From Blastococcus sp. TF02A-30 (lineage in GTDB: Bacteria > Actinomycetota > Actinomycetes > Mycobacteriales > Geodermatophilaceae): 64,000 nucleotides of DNA. The position numbers and the translations under genes were made by a program. Below the pieces are notes generated by a model. That model did not search any database. It was not told where the DNA came from and worked only from the letters and a program-made list of their open reading frames with translations. Below are positions 56,674 to 64,000 of this stretch, piece after piece. The stretch covers positions 806,001-870,000 of the forward strand of contig NZ_QOHJ01000001.1 in NCBI RefSeq assembly GCF_003319185.1, written 5' to 3'. Positions within the stretch are counted from its first letter, which is position 1. Each line of letters starts with the position of its first letter.

Positions 56674-58047
56674 TCAGTCGCGGAAGACGAGCTTCCCGCT
56701 GACCAGGCCCACGACCTCGTCCCACGCCGGGCGCAGGACGGCGGCGTCCTCGGCCCGGAGCGCGGCCGACGGGTCCCGCTCGGCGCGCGCCACGGCCCGG
56801 CCCAGCGGCTCGGCTGGGGAGAGGAGCTCCTCGACGCGGGCCAGGCCGGTGTACTCGGCCAGGTCGCGGACGCCCTCGACCGGCTGGACGAAGGCCCGGT
56901 GGTCGACCAGCCCCGCGGCGCCGTCGGCGACCTCGGCGAGCACCTCCGACAGCTCGGTCAGGTCGTAGCGGTCCTGCTCGGCCGGCAGGGGCAGCGTGCC
57001 GGTGTCGACCACCTCGGGCCAGGAGGCGATCTCGGTGAGGTCGTGCGGCTCGGTGCCCGCGCAGAAGCGGGCCAGGTCGGTGGGGGAGGCGAAGAGGAAC
57101 ACCTCGCCGTCGCGGCCCAGGAACCGGGCGACGTCCTCCACGTAGCAGCGCAGGGTGACCCCGGCGCCCTCGGGGACCACGACCTCCACGGGCAGGATGC
57201 CGACGCCCTCCCAGAAGGCGGCGGCCGCGGCGACCGCGGCCGGGTCGTGGCTCAGCCGGCTGCCCCGGGCGATGGTGCGCACCGGCGCGGCGACGGCGTC
57301 GTCGTCCAGCGCCTCCTCGTCCTCGTCCGGCAGGTCGACGATGTCGGGCTCGGCCTCGGCGACCGACGGGTAGTCGTCCAGCGAGGCGGTGCCGGCGCCG
57401 GTCCAGTCCAGGTGCGCCGAGAGCTCCTCGACGACGTCCTCCCACAGGTCGTCGAAGGCGCTGCCCACGCCGATCCAGGCGTCCTCGCCGGAGCGGCCGG
57501 CGAAGGCGTCCACACCCAGGCCCAGCGAGCCGATCTCGGGCTTGGCGACCAGCTCGGCCACCGCCTCGAACTCGGTCTCGTCCTCGTCGAACTCGTCGTC
57601 GTCCTCGTCGCCACCGGCGTCCAGGCACTCGGCGAGCCGGCTGACGATGTCGACGGTCGCCGCCAGCTCCTCGACCGCCCAGCGGTCGGGGTTCTCGGCG
57701 GCGATGTCGTACACGCCGTCGAAGTCGTAGCGGTGGTCGTCGTCGGGGGTCAGGTCGGCGGCGCCGAGCCCGGCCACGACCGGCCACACCGGGTGGTCGG
57801 CGAGGTCGTGGTCGGTGCTGGACCGGCAGAACGCGGCGAGCGCGGCCGGCGACGGGAAGAGGTGGACGACGGCCGTCGACGTCGGCGGTTCAGGGTCGTC
57901 GTCGTTGATGTCGGCCCGGACCTCGACGGTGGTGCCGAGGAACGCCTGCCACTCCTCGCCGTCCTCTTCCCACGGCGGGGCCCACAGGGTGTACCCGGTG
58001 CGGTCGTCGAGGGTCAGTGCGATGGGAACGATGCTCGGCCTGGCCAC
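56674..58047 (-). CDS. Conserved acidic actinobacterial protein with internal duplication
   Basis: A 457-residue soluble protein, very acidic in the middle (GGDEDDDEFDEDETEF near 145-160; DLPDEDEEALDDD near 238-250). It contains a clear internal duplication. HLFPSPAALAAFCR (from 62) with HPVWPVVAGL and DDDHRYDFDGV corresponds to FLFASPTDLARFCA (from 317) with ASWPEVVDTG and EQDRYDLTELS. Between the copies is GVDAFAGRSGEDAW. Orthologues occur in other actinobacteria and are sometimes labelled primosomal protein without evidence. No enzymatic motif is visible. GTG 58045-58047 starts the conserved part. A terminator hairpin lies just upstream. Confidence 0.75.
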   Translation of the reverse strand: MARPSIVPIALTLDDRTGYTLWAPPWEEDGEEWQAFLGTTVEVRADINDDDPEPPTSTAVVHLFPSPAALAAFCRSSTDHDLADHPVWPVVAGLGAADLTPDDDHRYDFDGVYDIAAENPDRWAVEELAATVDIVSRLAECLDAGGDEDDDEFDEDETEFEAVAELVAKPEIGSLGLGVDAFAGRSGEDAWIGVGSAFDDLWEDVVEELSAHLDWTGAGTASLDDYPSVAEAEPDIVDLPDEDEEALDDDAVAAPVRTIARGSRLSHDPAAVAAAAAFWEGVGILPVEVVVPEGAGVTLRCYVEDVARFLGRDGEVFLFASPTDLARFCAGTEPHDLTEIASWPEVVDTGTLPLPAEQDRYDLTELSEVLAEVADGAAGLVDHRAFVQPVEGVRDLAEYTGLARVEELLSPAEPLGRAVARAERDPSAALRAEDAAVLRPAWDEVVGLVSGKLVFRD

Positions 58048-58065
58048 GGGCACACCCTGCCAGAT

Positions 58066-58107
58066 GGGCCGCCCGTCCTCCCTGGGTGCGGGGAGGACGG
58101 GCGGCCC
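58066..58107 (-). terminator. Perfect 17-bp terminator hairpin after codB
   Basis: GGGCCGCCCGTCCTCCC (58066-58082) and its exact reverse complement (58091-58107) enclose an eight-base loop. It ends the codA-like/codB operon and separates it from the acidic-protein gene. Confidence 0.85.
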
Positions 58108-58115
58108 ACCGCGGG

Positions 58116-59405
58116 TCACGCCGCGGTTGCCGCCGTGCGACCGGTTCGCTGGACGGCCAGCACCCCCGCGATCGCGACCACGACGCCGACGACCGGCGGG
58201 ATGAACCACTCCGCCTCGTTGCTCCACCACGCGGCGACCGCGGCCACCGCGTACACGGCGAGGTTGCGCCACTCGACGGCCGGCAGCCGGTCCGCGGCGA
58301 CGGTCATGCCGCCGCGCCACCGGGCGAGGAAGTCACCGATCACGACGCCGCCCAGCGGCGGGACGAGGATGCCCAGCCACACCAGGTACTCGATGAGGTT
58401 GTCGTAGATCCCGGTGACGGCCAGGAGCGTCCCCAGCACCACGCCGCCGACGACGAAGGGCTTCTTGGACCGGGAGTTGGCGATCTCCGCGCCCGCGACG
58501 CCGAAGTTGTAGGCGGTGTTGTCGTTCGTGGTCCACAGGTTGGCCACCAGGAACACCAGGCCCCAGCCGACCAGGCCCAGCTGGTACAGCACGAGCACGA
58601 AGTCGCCCTCGCCGAAGGACAGCGCCCCGATCGCGCCGAAGAAGAGCATCAGGAACTCGCCGATGAGGAAGGCGACCAGGCAGGCCCAGAAGCCGGCTGC
58701 CGGGGTCCGCGCGAAGCGGGTCCAGTTGGGCGCCTGGGTGCCACCGGAGGCGAACGTCCCGACCACGACGGTGACCGCGACGGCGATCGTCATGGAGCTC
58801 GTGGGCTCGATCGCGCTCAGCCCGCTCCAGCCGCCGACCTCGTCCAGCGAGCGCCAGGTCACCCAGCCGGCCAGCACCAGCATCAGCGGTACCGAGACCA
58901 CGGACAGGGCGTACATGCCCTTGTAGCCGTAGTAGGCGGTCACGCCCATCACCGCGCCCCCGGCCAGCATGAGCCCGACCTCGGCGGCCCGGCCCTCCCA
59001 CTCCAGCGCGCTGGCGGTGAGCCCGGCGAAGGTGGCGACCGTGACGCCGTACCAGCCGACCTGCGTGCCGCCCAGCAGCAGCGAGGCGAGCTTCGAGCCC
59101 GTCGTCCCGAGGGAGTAGCGGCACATCATCACCGTGGTGAGCCCGGTGCGGGCGCCGATGCCGCCGATCGCGGCCACGTAGATCCCCAGGACGACGCTGC
59201 CCAGCAGCAGCACCCAGAACAGCGTGCCGGCGGAGAACGCCGTGCCCACCTGGGCGCCGGCCAGCATGGTGGGCGTGAAGAAGGTGAACCCGAGCAGCAC
59301 GATCGCCAGGGAGAACAGCGACTTCCGCGCCGCCGACGGCACGGGATCGATGGGGTAGTCGGGGTCGACCTCGCCGACCGGGTCGTTCCGCACGCTGCTG
59401 CTCAT
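58116..59405 (-). CDS. codB: NCS1 family cytosine permease
   Basis: A 429-residue nucleobase transporter with about twelve spans. Family features include SLFSLAIVLLGFTFFTPTMLAGAQVG in helix 1, GIGARTGLTTVMMCRYSLGTTGSK, the helix with GGTQVGWYGVTVATFA, and FASGGTQAPNWTRFARTPAAGF. The later NLWTTNDNTAYNFGVAG contains Asn/Asp residues that contact the base in CodB and Mhp1 relatives. It is coupled by ATGA to the deaminase gene upstream, which supports cytosine as substrate. A strong terminator follows. Confidence 0.92.
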   Translation of the reverse strand: MSSSVRNDPVGEVDPDYPIDPVPSAARKSLFSLAIVLLGFTFFTPTMLAGAQVGTAFSAGTLFWVLLLGSVVLGIYVAAIGGIGARTGLTTVMMCRYSLGTTGSKLASLLLGGTQVGWYGVTVATFAGLTASALEWEGRAAEVGLMLAGGAVMGVTAYYGYKGMYALSVVSVPLMLVLAGWVTWRSLDEVGGWSGLSAIEPTSSMTIAVAVTVVVGTFASGGTQAPNWTRFARTPAAGFWACLVAFLIGEFLMLFFGAIGALSFGEGDFVLVLYQLGLVGWGLVFLVANLWTTNDNTAYNFGVAGAEIANSRSKKPFVVGGVVLGTLLAVTGIYDNLIEYLVWLGILVPPLGGVVIGDFLARWRGGMTVAADRLPAVEWRNLAVYAVAAVAAWWSNEAEWFIPPVVGVVVAIAGVLAVQRTGRTAATAA

Positions 59406-59902
59406 CGGGTGCTCGCCTCGTACTCGTCGTGGTCGGAACCGATGTCCTCGTGCCAGAGCTCGGGGTGCTCCTCGATGAAGGCGGTCATGAGCGCCGTGCA
59501 GTCGGGGTCGTCGAGGACGACGACCTCGACGCCGTGCTGCGCGAGCCAGTCGTGGCCACCGCTGAAGTTCGTCGCCTCGCCGATCACGAGGCGGGAGATG
59601 CCGAACTGGCGCACCAGCCCGCTGCAGTACCAGCAGGGCGAGAGGGTGGTGACCATCGTGGTGCCGCGGTAGCTGCGCTGGCGGCCCGCGGCCTTGAACG
59701 CGGCGGTCTCCGCGTGCACCGAGGGGTCGCCGTCCTGGACCCTCCGGTTGTGACCGCGCCCCAGCACGGTGCCGTCGGGGGCGATCAGCGCGGCGCCGAT
59801 GGGCACGCCCCCGGAGGCGCCCCCCGCCCGCGCTTCCTCCAGGGCGACGGCGAGCCAGCTGCGCGCCGTCGACGGGTCCAGTGGTGGGTGCGGTGCGCTC
59901 AC
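59402..59902 (-). CDS. Cytosine deaminase of the small (yeast FCY1-like) type
   Basis: A 166-residue zinc deaminase of the CMP/dCMP-deaminase superfamily. Zinc ligands and catalytic Glu are in SVHAETAAFKAAG and LSPCWYCSGLVRQF. NRRVQDGDPSVHAE and FSGGHDWLAQHGVEVVVLDDPDC match fungal-type cytosine deaminases rather than E. coli CodA. It turns cytosine into uracil. It starts at GTG 59900-59902 after GGAGGA and is coupled to codB. It is divergent from a PucR regulator. Confidence 0.88.
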   Translation of the reverse strand: MSAPHPPLDPSTARSWLAVALEEARAGGASGGVPIGAALIAPDGTVLGRGHNRRVQDGDPSVHAETAAFKAAGRQRSYRGTTMVTTLSPCWYCSGLVRQFGISRLVIGEATNFSGGHDWLAQHGVEVVVLDDPDCTALMTAFIEEHPELWHEDIGSDHDEYEASTR

Positions 59903-60049
59903 GCGTGTCCTCCCGGGTGCGGACGCGGGCCGGTTCCCGCGCCGATGGCCTAGGAGGCTGTTGCAGCGGGCGCCGAGCCGCAATGCTCAGGACGTTCCGG
60001 ATCGGCCCTGCGGTCCTGGACGGATCGTCAGTCGAAGACGGAGGCGCCC

Positions 60050-61567
60050 GTGCTCACCCTCGCCCGGTTCCTGGAGCTCCCCGCCGTCCGCGACGCCGCG
60101 CCCGAGCCCGCGGTCACCCCGCGCGCCGACGACGTCCCCGTCCGGTGGGTGCACTCGAGCGAGATCTACGAGATCGGACCGCTGCTCTCGGCGGGGGACC
60201 TGCTGCTCACGACCGGCCTGGGGCTGGCCGGCGTCGACGCCGGCGCGCGCCGGCACTGGGTGCGCGAGCTGGCCGCCCGCGGGGTGGCGGCCGTCGCGCT
60301 GGAGCTCGGCCGCTCGTTGCCGACGCTGCCCGACGAGCTGCTCGACGAGGCACGCCGGGCCGGCGTCCCCCTGTACGTCCTGCACCGGGTGGTGCCGTTC
60401 ATCCGCGTCTGCGAGGAGGCGAACGGGGCGATCCTGCAGGCCGACGCCGGCCGGCTGCGCCTGGTCGACGCCGTGCTGGGCCGCGTCCACGCCGCCCTGG
60501 CCGGTGGGGGAGGGACGCCGGGGCTGGTCGCCGTCGCCGCCGAGGCCACCGGCGGTCCGGCGGCGCTGGTGACCAGGTCCGGTCAGGTGGTGGCCGCAGC
60601 CGGCATGCGGGACCAGCGGGCGACCGACCGGCTGCTGCGCCGGCCCGCTGCCGCTGCGCCCGTGCGGCTCTGGGACCTGGACTGGGGTGCCGTCCTGCTC
60701 GGCAGCGGGCCGGGGACCGACCTGCCCGGGCTGGAACTGCTCGCCGATCGGCTCGCCGGGGTGGCCGCGGTGGCGGTGGGCCAGTCCGGCACCGGCACGG
60801 ACGGCGATCCCGCCGCGCCGCTGCTGGCCGACCTCCTCGCGGGGACCGTGCCCGGAACGCGTGAGCTGCTGCTGCGGGCGGGACTGGCCGACTTCCACCC
60901 GTCGCCGTCCGCGCGCGTGCTGGGGCTGGCCGCGACGGCGCCCGACCCGCGGCAGGTCATCGCCGCCTGGGCGCACGTCGCGCACGCGCACCGGCTGGAG
61001 CTGCTCGCCGACCGGGTGCGCGGAGAGCCGCTGGGGCTGGTCGCCGTCCCGGTCGGCCCGGATCGGAGCGACCCGGCCGGGTGGCTCGCGGAGGTGCTCG
61101 CCCTCGACGGGGTGCTGACCGCGATCGGGCCGGCGGTGCCGATGGCGGAGGCCGGTCACTCGCTGCGCGAGGCGCACGCGGCGCTGCCCACGGCAGCGGT
61201 GCTCGGCCGGGGCACGGTTCCCACCCGCGAGCTCACCCTGCCCCGGCTGCTCGGCGAGCTGGACGACGCGGCGCTGGTGCGGCTCGTCGACGACGCGCTC
61301 GCGCCGCTGGTGGCCTGGGACCGGGCCCACGGGAGCGACCTCGTGCACACCCTCGCCGTGCACCTGCGCCACGGCAGCCGGGTGCGGTCCGCGGGGGCGC
61401 TGCACGTGCACCGCCAGTCGCTGTACCAGCGGCTCGAGCGGATCGAGGCGCTCCTGGGGCACTCGGTCGACGACCCCGCGGCGCACGAGCACCTCGTCGT
61501 CGCCACCGCGGCGGCGCTGCTGCTGCACGCGCGCGGCCGGTCGGGCGACCGGCCGCGCGGGCGGTGA
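60050..61567 (+). CDS. PucR family transcription regulator
   Basis: A 505-residue regulator. The N-terminal PucR domain starts MLTLARFLELPAVRDAAPE and has VRWVHSSEIYEIGPLLSAGDLLLTTGLGL. A central GGDEF-like regulatory part follows. The C-terminal HTH_30 has LVHTLAVHLRHGSRVRSAGALHVHRQSLYQRLERIEALLGHSV. PucR proteins control purine and pyrimidine catabolic genes. Here it is divergent from the cytosine deaminase-permease pair, its likely target. GTG 60050 follows GGAGG. It is convergent with the truncated aldehyde dehydrogenase gene, with only a three-base gap. Confidence 0.9.
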   Translation: MLTLARFLELPAVRDAAPEPAVTPRADDVPVRWVHSSEIYEIGPLLSAGDLLLTTGLGLAGVDAGARRHWVRELAARGVAAVALELGRSLPTLPDELLDEARRAGVPLYVLHRVVPFIRVCEEANGAILQADAGRLRLVDAVLGRVHAALAGGGGTPGLVAVAAEATGGPAALVTRSGQVVAAAGMRDQRATDRLLRRPAAAAPVRLWDLDWGAVLLGSGPGTDLPGLELLADRLAGVAAVAVGQSGTGTDGDPAAPLLADLLAGTVPGTRELLLRAGLADFHPSPSARVLGLAATAPDPRQVIAAWAHVAHAHRLELLADRVRGEPLGLVAVPVGPDRSDPAGWLAEVLALDGVLTAIGPAVPMAEAGHSLREAHAALPTAAVLGRGTVPTRELTLPRLLGELDDAALVRLVDDALAPLVAWDRAHGSDLVHTLAVHLRHGSRVRSAGALHVHRQSLYQRLERIEALLGHSVDDPAAHEHLVVATAAALLLHARGRSGDRPRGR

Positions 61568-61570
61568 GGC

Positions 61571-62446
61571 CTACAGCCCCATCGGGTGCCAGACCGTCTT
61601 GGTCTCCAGGAACGGGGTCATGCGGGTGATGCCCGGGTCGGCGGCCCAGTCGGGCTCGCCGCCGGCCGGTGCGCGCACGACCCGCTTGATGGTCCCGGCC
61701 GCCTCCCGCTCGAACTCCATCGCCCGGCCGGCGGGGGCGCCGGTGAGGTCGATGGCGTCGACGTCGGCGTGCTCGGCCAGCCACGGCCCGAGCTCCTCGG
61801 CGTCGCCGGTGAGCAGGTTGACCACCCCGCCGGGGACGTCGCTGGTGGCCAGCACCTCGCCGAGGGTCACGGCCGGCAGCGGGCGCTCCTTGGAGCTGAC
61901 GACCACCGCGGTGTTGCCGGTGGCGAGCACCGGCGCGAACACGCTGACCAGGCCCAGGAGGCTGGACTGCTGCGGGGCGAGGACGGCGACGACGCCGGTC
62001 GGCTCGGGGAGGCTGAAGTCGAAGTACGGGCCGGCGACGGGGTTGGACCCACCGAGGACGGCGCCGAGCTTGTCGGTCCACCCGGCGTACCAGACCCAGC
62101 GGTCGATGGCGGCGTCGACGGCGGCCCGCGCCTTGGACGACGACAGCCCTTCGCCGGCGGCGACCTCCTCGCAGAACTGCGCGTGCCGGCCCTCCATCAC
62201 CTCGGCGACGCGGTAGAGCACCTGGCCGCGGTTGTAGGCGGTGGCCCCGGACCACTTCGCGAAGGCGCCACGGGCGGCGACGACCGCGTCGCGGGCGTCC
62301 TTGCGGCTGGCCCACGCGGCGTTGGCCAGGAAGTGGCCCTTCGCGTCGGTGACCTCGTAGGTGCGGCCGGACTCCGAGCGCGGGAAGGCGCCGTTCACGT
62401 AGAGCTTGTAGGTCTTGCGGACGGCGAGCCGGTCGTTGCCGATCAC
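61571..62446 (-). CDS. Short aldehyde-dehydrogenase-like protein lacking the catalytic half
   Basis: A 291-residue protein aligned to the N-terminal NAD-binding half of aldehyde dehydrogenases: KTYKLYVNGAFPRSESGRTYEV, WSGATAYNRGQVLYRVAEVM, LAPQQSSLLGLVSVFAPVLATGN and NLLTGDAEELGPWLAEHADVDAIDLTGA. Full-length members are about 480 residues. The catalytic Cys motif and C-terminal half are absent, and the C-terminus WHPMGL ends cleanly. It is coupled by GTGA to the complete ALDH gene and occurs as a deoC-ALDH-ALDH' set. Its role is probably structural or regulatory with its full-length partner; this is inference. Confidence 0.8.
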   Translation of the reverse strand: MIGNDRLAVRKTYKLYVNGAFPRSESGRTYEVTDAKGHFLANAAWASRKDARDAVVAARGAFAKWSGATAYNRGQVLYRVAEVMEGRHAQFCEEVAAGEGLSSSKARAAVDAAIDRWVWYAGWTDKLGAVLGGSNPVAGPYFDFSLPEPTGVVAVLAPQQSSLLGLVSVFAPVLATGNTAVVVSSKERPLPAVTLGEVLATSDVPGGVVNLLTGDAEELGPWLAEHADVDAIDLTGAPAGRAMEFEREAAGTIKRVVRAPAGGEPDWAADPGITRMTPFLETKTVWHPMGL

Positions 62447-63891
62447 TGGTCAGCACCCTTCAGGTACGCGGCCAGGCCGTGGCGGCCGCCCTCACGCCCG
62501 TAGCCGGACTGCTTGTAGCCGCCGAAGGGCGACGTCGGGTCGAACTTGTTGAAGGTGTTGGCCCACACCACGCCGGCGCGCAGCTGGTCGGCGATCTTCA
62601 GGATGCGGGAGCCCTTCTCGCTCCAGATGCCGGCCGACAGCCCGTACGTGGTGTTGTTCGCCTTGGCGACGGCCTCGTCGGGCGTCCGGAAGGTGAGCAC
62701 GCTCAGGACCGGCCCGAAGATCTCGTCGCGGGCGATGCGGTGCGCGGGGGAGACGTCGGTGAAGACGGTCGGCGGGTACCAGAAGCCCTTGGCCGGCAGC
62801 TCGCACGCCGGCTGCCAGCGCTGCGCGCCCTCGGCCTCGCCGATGTCCGACAGCTCGCGGATGCGGGCCAGCTGCTCGGCGGAGTTGATGGCGCCGATGT
62901 CGGTGTTCTTGTCCAGCGGGTCGCCGACGCGCAGCGTGCCGATCCGCCGCTGCAGGCTGGCGATCACCTCGTCGTGGATCGACTCCTGCACCAGCAGCCG
63001 GGAACCGGCGCAGCAGACGTGCCCCTGGTTGAAGAAGATGCCCTGCACGATGCCCTCGACGGCCTGGTCGATCGGGGCGTCGTCGCACACGATGTTCGCC
63101 GCCTTGCCGCCGAGCTCCAGGGTGAGCTTCTTGCGGGTGCCGGCGACGGCGCGGGCGATGGAGCGGCCGACGTCCGTCGATCCGGTGAAGGCCACCTTGT
63201 CGACGTCCGGGTGCTCGACGACCGCGCGGCCGGTGTCGCCGGCGCCGGTGACGATGTTGACCACGCCGGCCGGGAGGTCGGCCTGGCGGCAGATCTCGGC
63301 GAACAGCAGCGCGCTCAGCGGCGTGGTCTCGGCGGGCTTGAGGACGACGGTGTTGCCGGCGGCCAGGGCGGGGGCGACCTTCCACGCCAGCATGAGCAGC
63401 GGGAAGTTCCACGGGATGACCTGCCCGGCGACGCCGAGCGGGCGGGGCTGCGTGCCCAGGCCGACGTGCTCGAGCTTGTCGGCCCAGCCGGCGTAGTAGA
63501 AGAAGTGGGCCGCGGCGAGCGGGACGTCGACGTCGCGGGACTCGCGGATCGGCTTGCCGTTGTCCAGGGACTCGAGCACCGCGAACTCGCGGGCCCGCTC
63601 CTGCAGCAGCCGGGCGATGCGGAACAGGTACTTGCCGCGGTCGGCGGGGCGCATCGGGCCCCAGGTCTTCTCGAAGGCGCGACGAGCGGCGCGGACGGCG
63701 CGGTCGACGTCGGCCTCGCTGCCGGAGGCCACCTCGGAGAGGACCTCCTCGGTGGCCGGGTTGACGCTCTTGAACGCCTCACCGGTGCCGTCGACGAACT
63801 CGCCGTCGATGAACAGCCCGTAGGAGGGGGCGATGTCGACGATGGACCGCGACTCGGGGGCGGGGGCGTACTCGAAAGGCGTGCTGGTCAT
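62443..63891 (-). CDS. Aldehyde dehydrogenase (NAD-dependent, full length)
   Basis: A 482-residue ALDH. NAD-site elements are GQVIPWNFPLLMLAWKVAPAL, KPAETTPLSALLFAE and FTGSTDVGRSIARA. The catalytic Glu lies in LELGGKAANIV and the nucleophile Cys in FFNQGHVCCAGSRL. The C-terminus shows EIFGPVLSVLTFRTPDEAVAKANNTTYGL and PFGGYKQSGYGREGG. In the deoC operon the natural substrate is likely acetaldehyde released from deoxyribose-5-phosphate. The ATG lies seven bases from the deoC stop. Confidence 0.93.
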   Translation of the reverse strand: MTSTPFEYAPAPESRSIVDIAPSYGLFIDGEFVDGTGEAFKSVNPATEEVLSEVASGSEADVDRAVRAARRAFEKTWGPMRPADRGKYLFRIARLLQERAREFAVLESLDNGKPIRESRDVDVPLAAAHFFYYAGWADKLEHVGLGTQPRPLGVAGQVIPWNFPLLMLAWKVAPALAAGNTVVLKPAETTPLSALLFAEICRQADLPAGVVNIVTGAGDTGRAVVEHPDVDKVAFTGSTDVGRSIARAVAGTRKKLTLELGGKAANIVCDDAPIDQAVEGIVQGIFFNQGHVCCAGSRLLVQESIHDEVIASLQRRIGTLRVGDPLDKNTDIGAINSAEQLARIRELSDIGEAEGAQRWQPACELPAKGFWYPPTVFTDVSPAHRIARDEIFGPVLSVLTFRTPDEAVAKANNTTYGLSAGIWSEKGSRILKIADQLRAGVVWANTFNKFDPTSPFGGYKQSGYGREGGRHGLAAYLKGADQ

Positions 63892-63897
63892 CTGCGG

Positions 63898-64000
63898 TCA
63901 GTCCACCGTGACGTAGTCGGGGCCGGAGTAGTGGCCGGTGCGCAGCTTCTGCCGCTGCAGCAGGAGGTCGTTGAGCAGGCTGGAGGCGCCGAAGCGGAAC
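63898..64000 (-). CDS. deoC: Deoxyribose-phosphate aldolase, C-terminal end (cut by window edge)
   Basis: Thirty-three residues remain before the TGA (plus TCA at 63898-63900). The tail FRFGASSLLNDLLLQRQKLRTG and HYSGPDYVTVD match the DeoC C-terminus of actinobacteria. DeoC splits deoxyribose-5-phosphate to glyceraldehyde-3-phosphate and acetaldehyde. The aldehyde dehydrogenase pair follows at once in the same direction, and deoA lies 13 kb away, so the pathway of deoxyribonucleoside use is complete except for a phosphopentomutase. Confidence 0.8.
   Translation of the reverse strand, partial: FRFGASSLLNDLLLQRQKLRTGHYSGPDYVTVD

Noticed and set aside
59957-59979. Imperfect palindrome TTGC...GCAA as a PucR operator before the cytosine deaminase operon
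   Set aside because: Only the outer four bases and the central GGCGCC match. In this composition such dyads occur by chance.

Overview
The window is chromosomal DNA from a very high-GC actinobacterium. GC-rich third codon positions, frequent GTG starts, leaderless promoters and a Mycobacterium-like gene order all point there. The gene set (guaB-guaB3-guaA next to a DUF5319 gene, Rv0954-like and PerM genes before purN-purH, folD-DUF3017, a nucleoside ABC island) together with the intergenic repeat style suggests Geodermatophilaceae (Blastococcus, Geodermatophilus or Modestobacter). The family assignment is inference. No rRNA, tRNA, CRISPR array, insertion sequence or phage gene was found. Most genes are housekeeping and closely packed, often with 1-4 base start/stop overlaps.

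Layout. 1-5.4 kb: end of a LuxR-type regulator, a DUF5319 gene and the guanylate operon guaB-guaB3-guaA. 5.4-14.2 kb: a WYL regulator divergent from a frameshifted dienelactone hydrolase, a CaCA-type exchanger, a PspC/LuxR envelope-stress two-component system, a serine hydrolase, a PIG-L deacetylase and small unknowns. 14.2-19.1 kb: chorismate mutase behind an apparent Phe/Tyr leader-peptide attenuator, pcrA, a tandem intergenic repeat, an M23 peptidase and a lipase. 19.3-22.6 kb: a membrane protein, a stand-alone B12-binding protein and a secreted CocE/S15 hydrolase. 22.8-34.2 kb: central metabolism, with sucC-sucD, Rv0954-like, perM, purN-purH, folD-DUF3017, mdh and icd. 34.3-35.3 kb: an AbiEi/DUF559 protein bracketed by two related 55-bp hairpin repeats. 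35.3-43.6 kb: CAP protein, CNNM/CorC protein, galE, an aminotransferase, trpS, an RNA ligase-like protein, BrkB and a D,D-carboxypeptidase.

43.8-64 kb is largely nucleoside and nucleobase uptake and salvage. It holds a BMP-type nucleoside ABC transporter (lipoprotein, ATPase, two permeases) with cytidine deaminase and thymidine phosphorylase in one operon, then adenosine deaminase, a cytosine deaminase-permease pair divergent from a PucR regulator, and a deoC-ALDH-ALDH operon running off the right edge. Together these could import nucleosides, deaminate them, release deoxyribose-1-phosphate and oxidise the acetaldehyde made by DeoC. A small ABC-2 exporter, a GNAT-like protein, a DEAD-box helicase and an internally duplicated acidic protein are interspersed.

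The most unusual signals are the attenuator-like leader peptide ahead of chorismate mutase, the hairpin-flanked DUF559 gene, two families of structured intergenic repeats with compensatory stem changes, several perfect palindromes in promoter regions, and a recurrent leaderless promoter layout.
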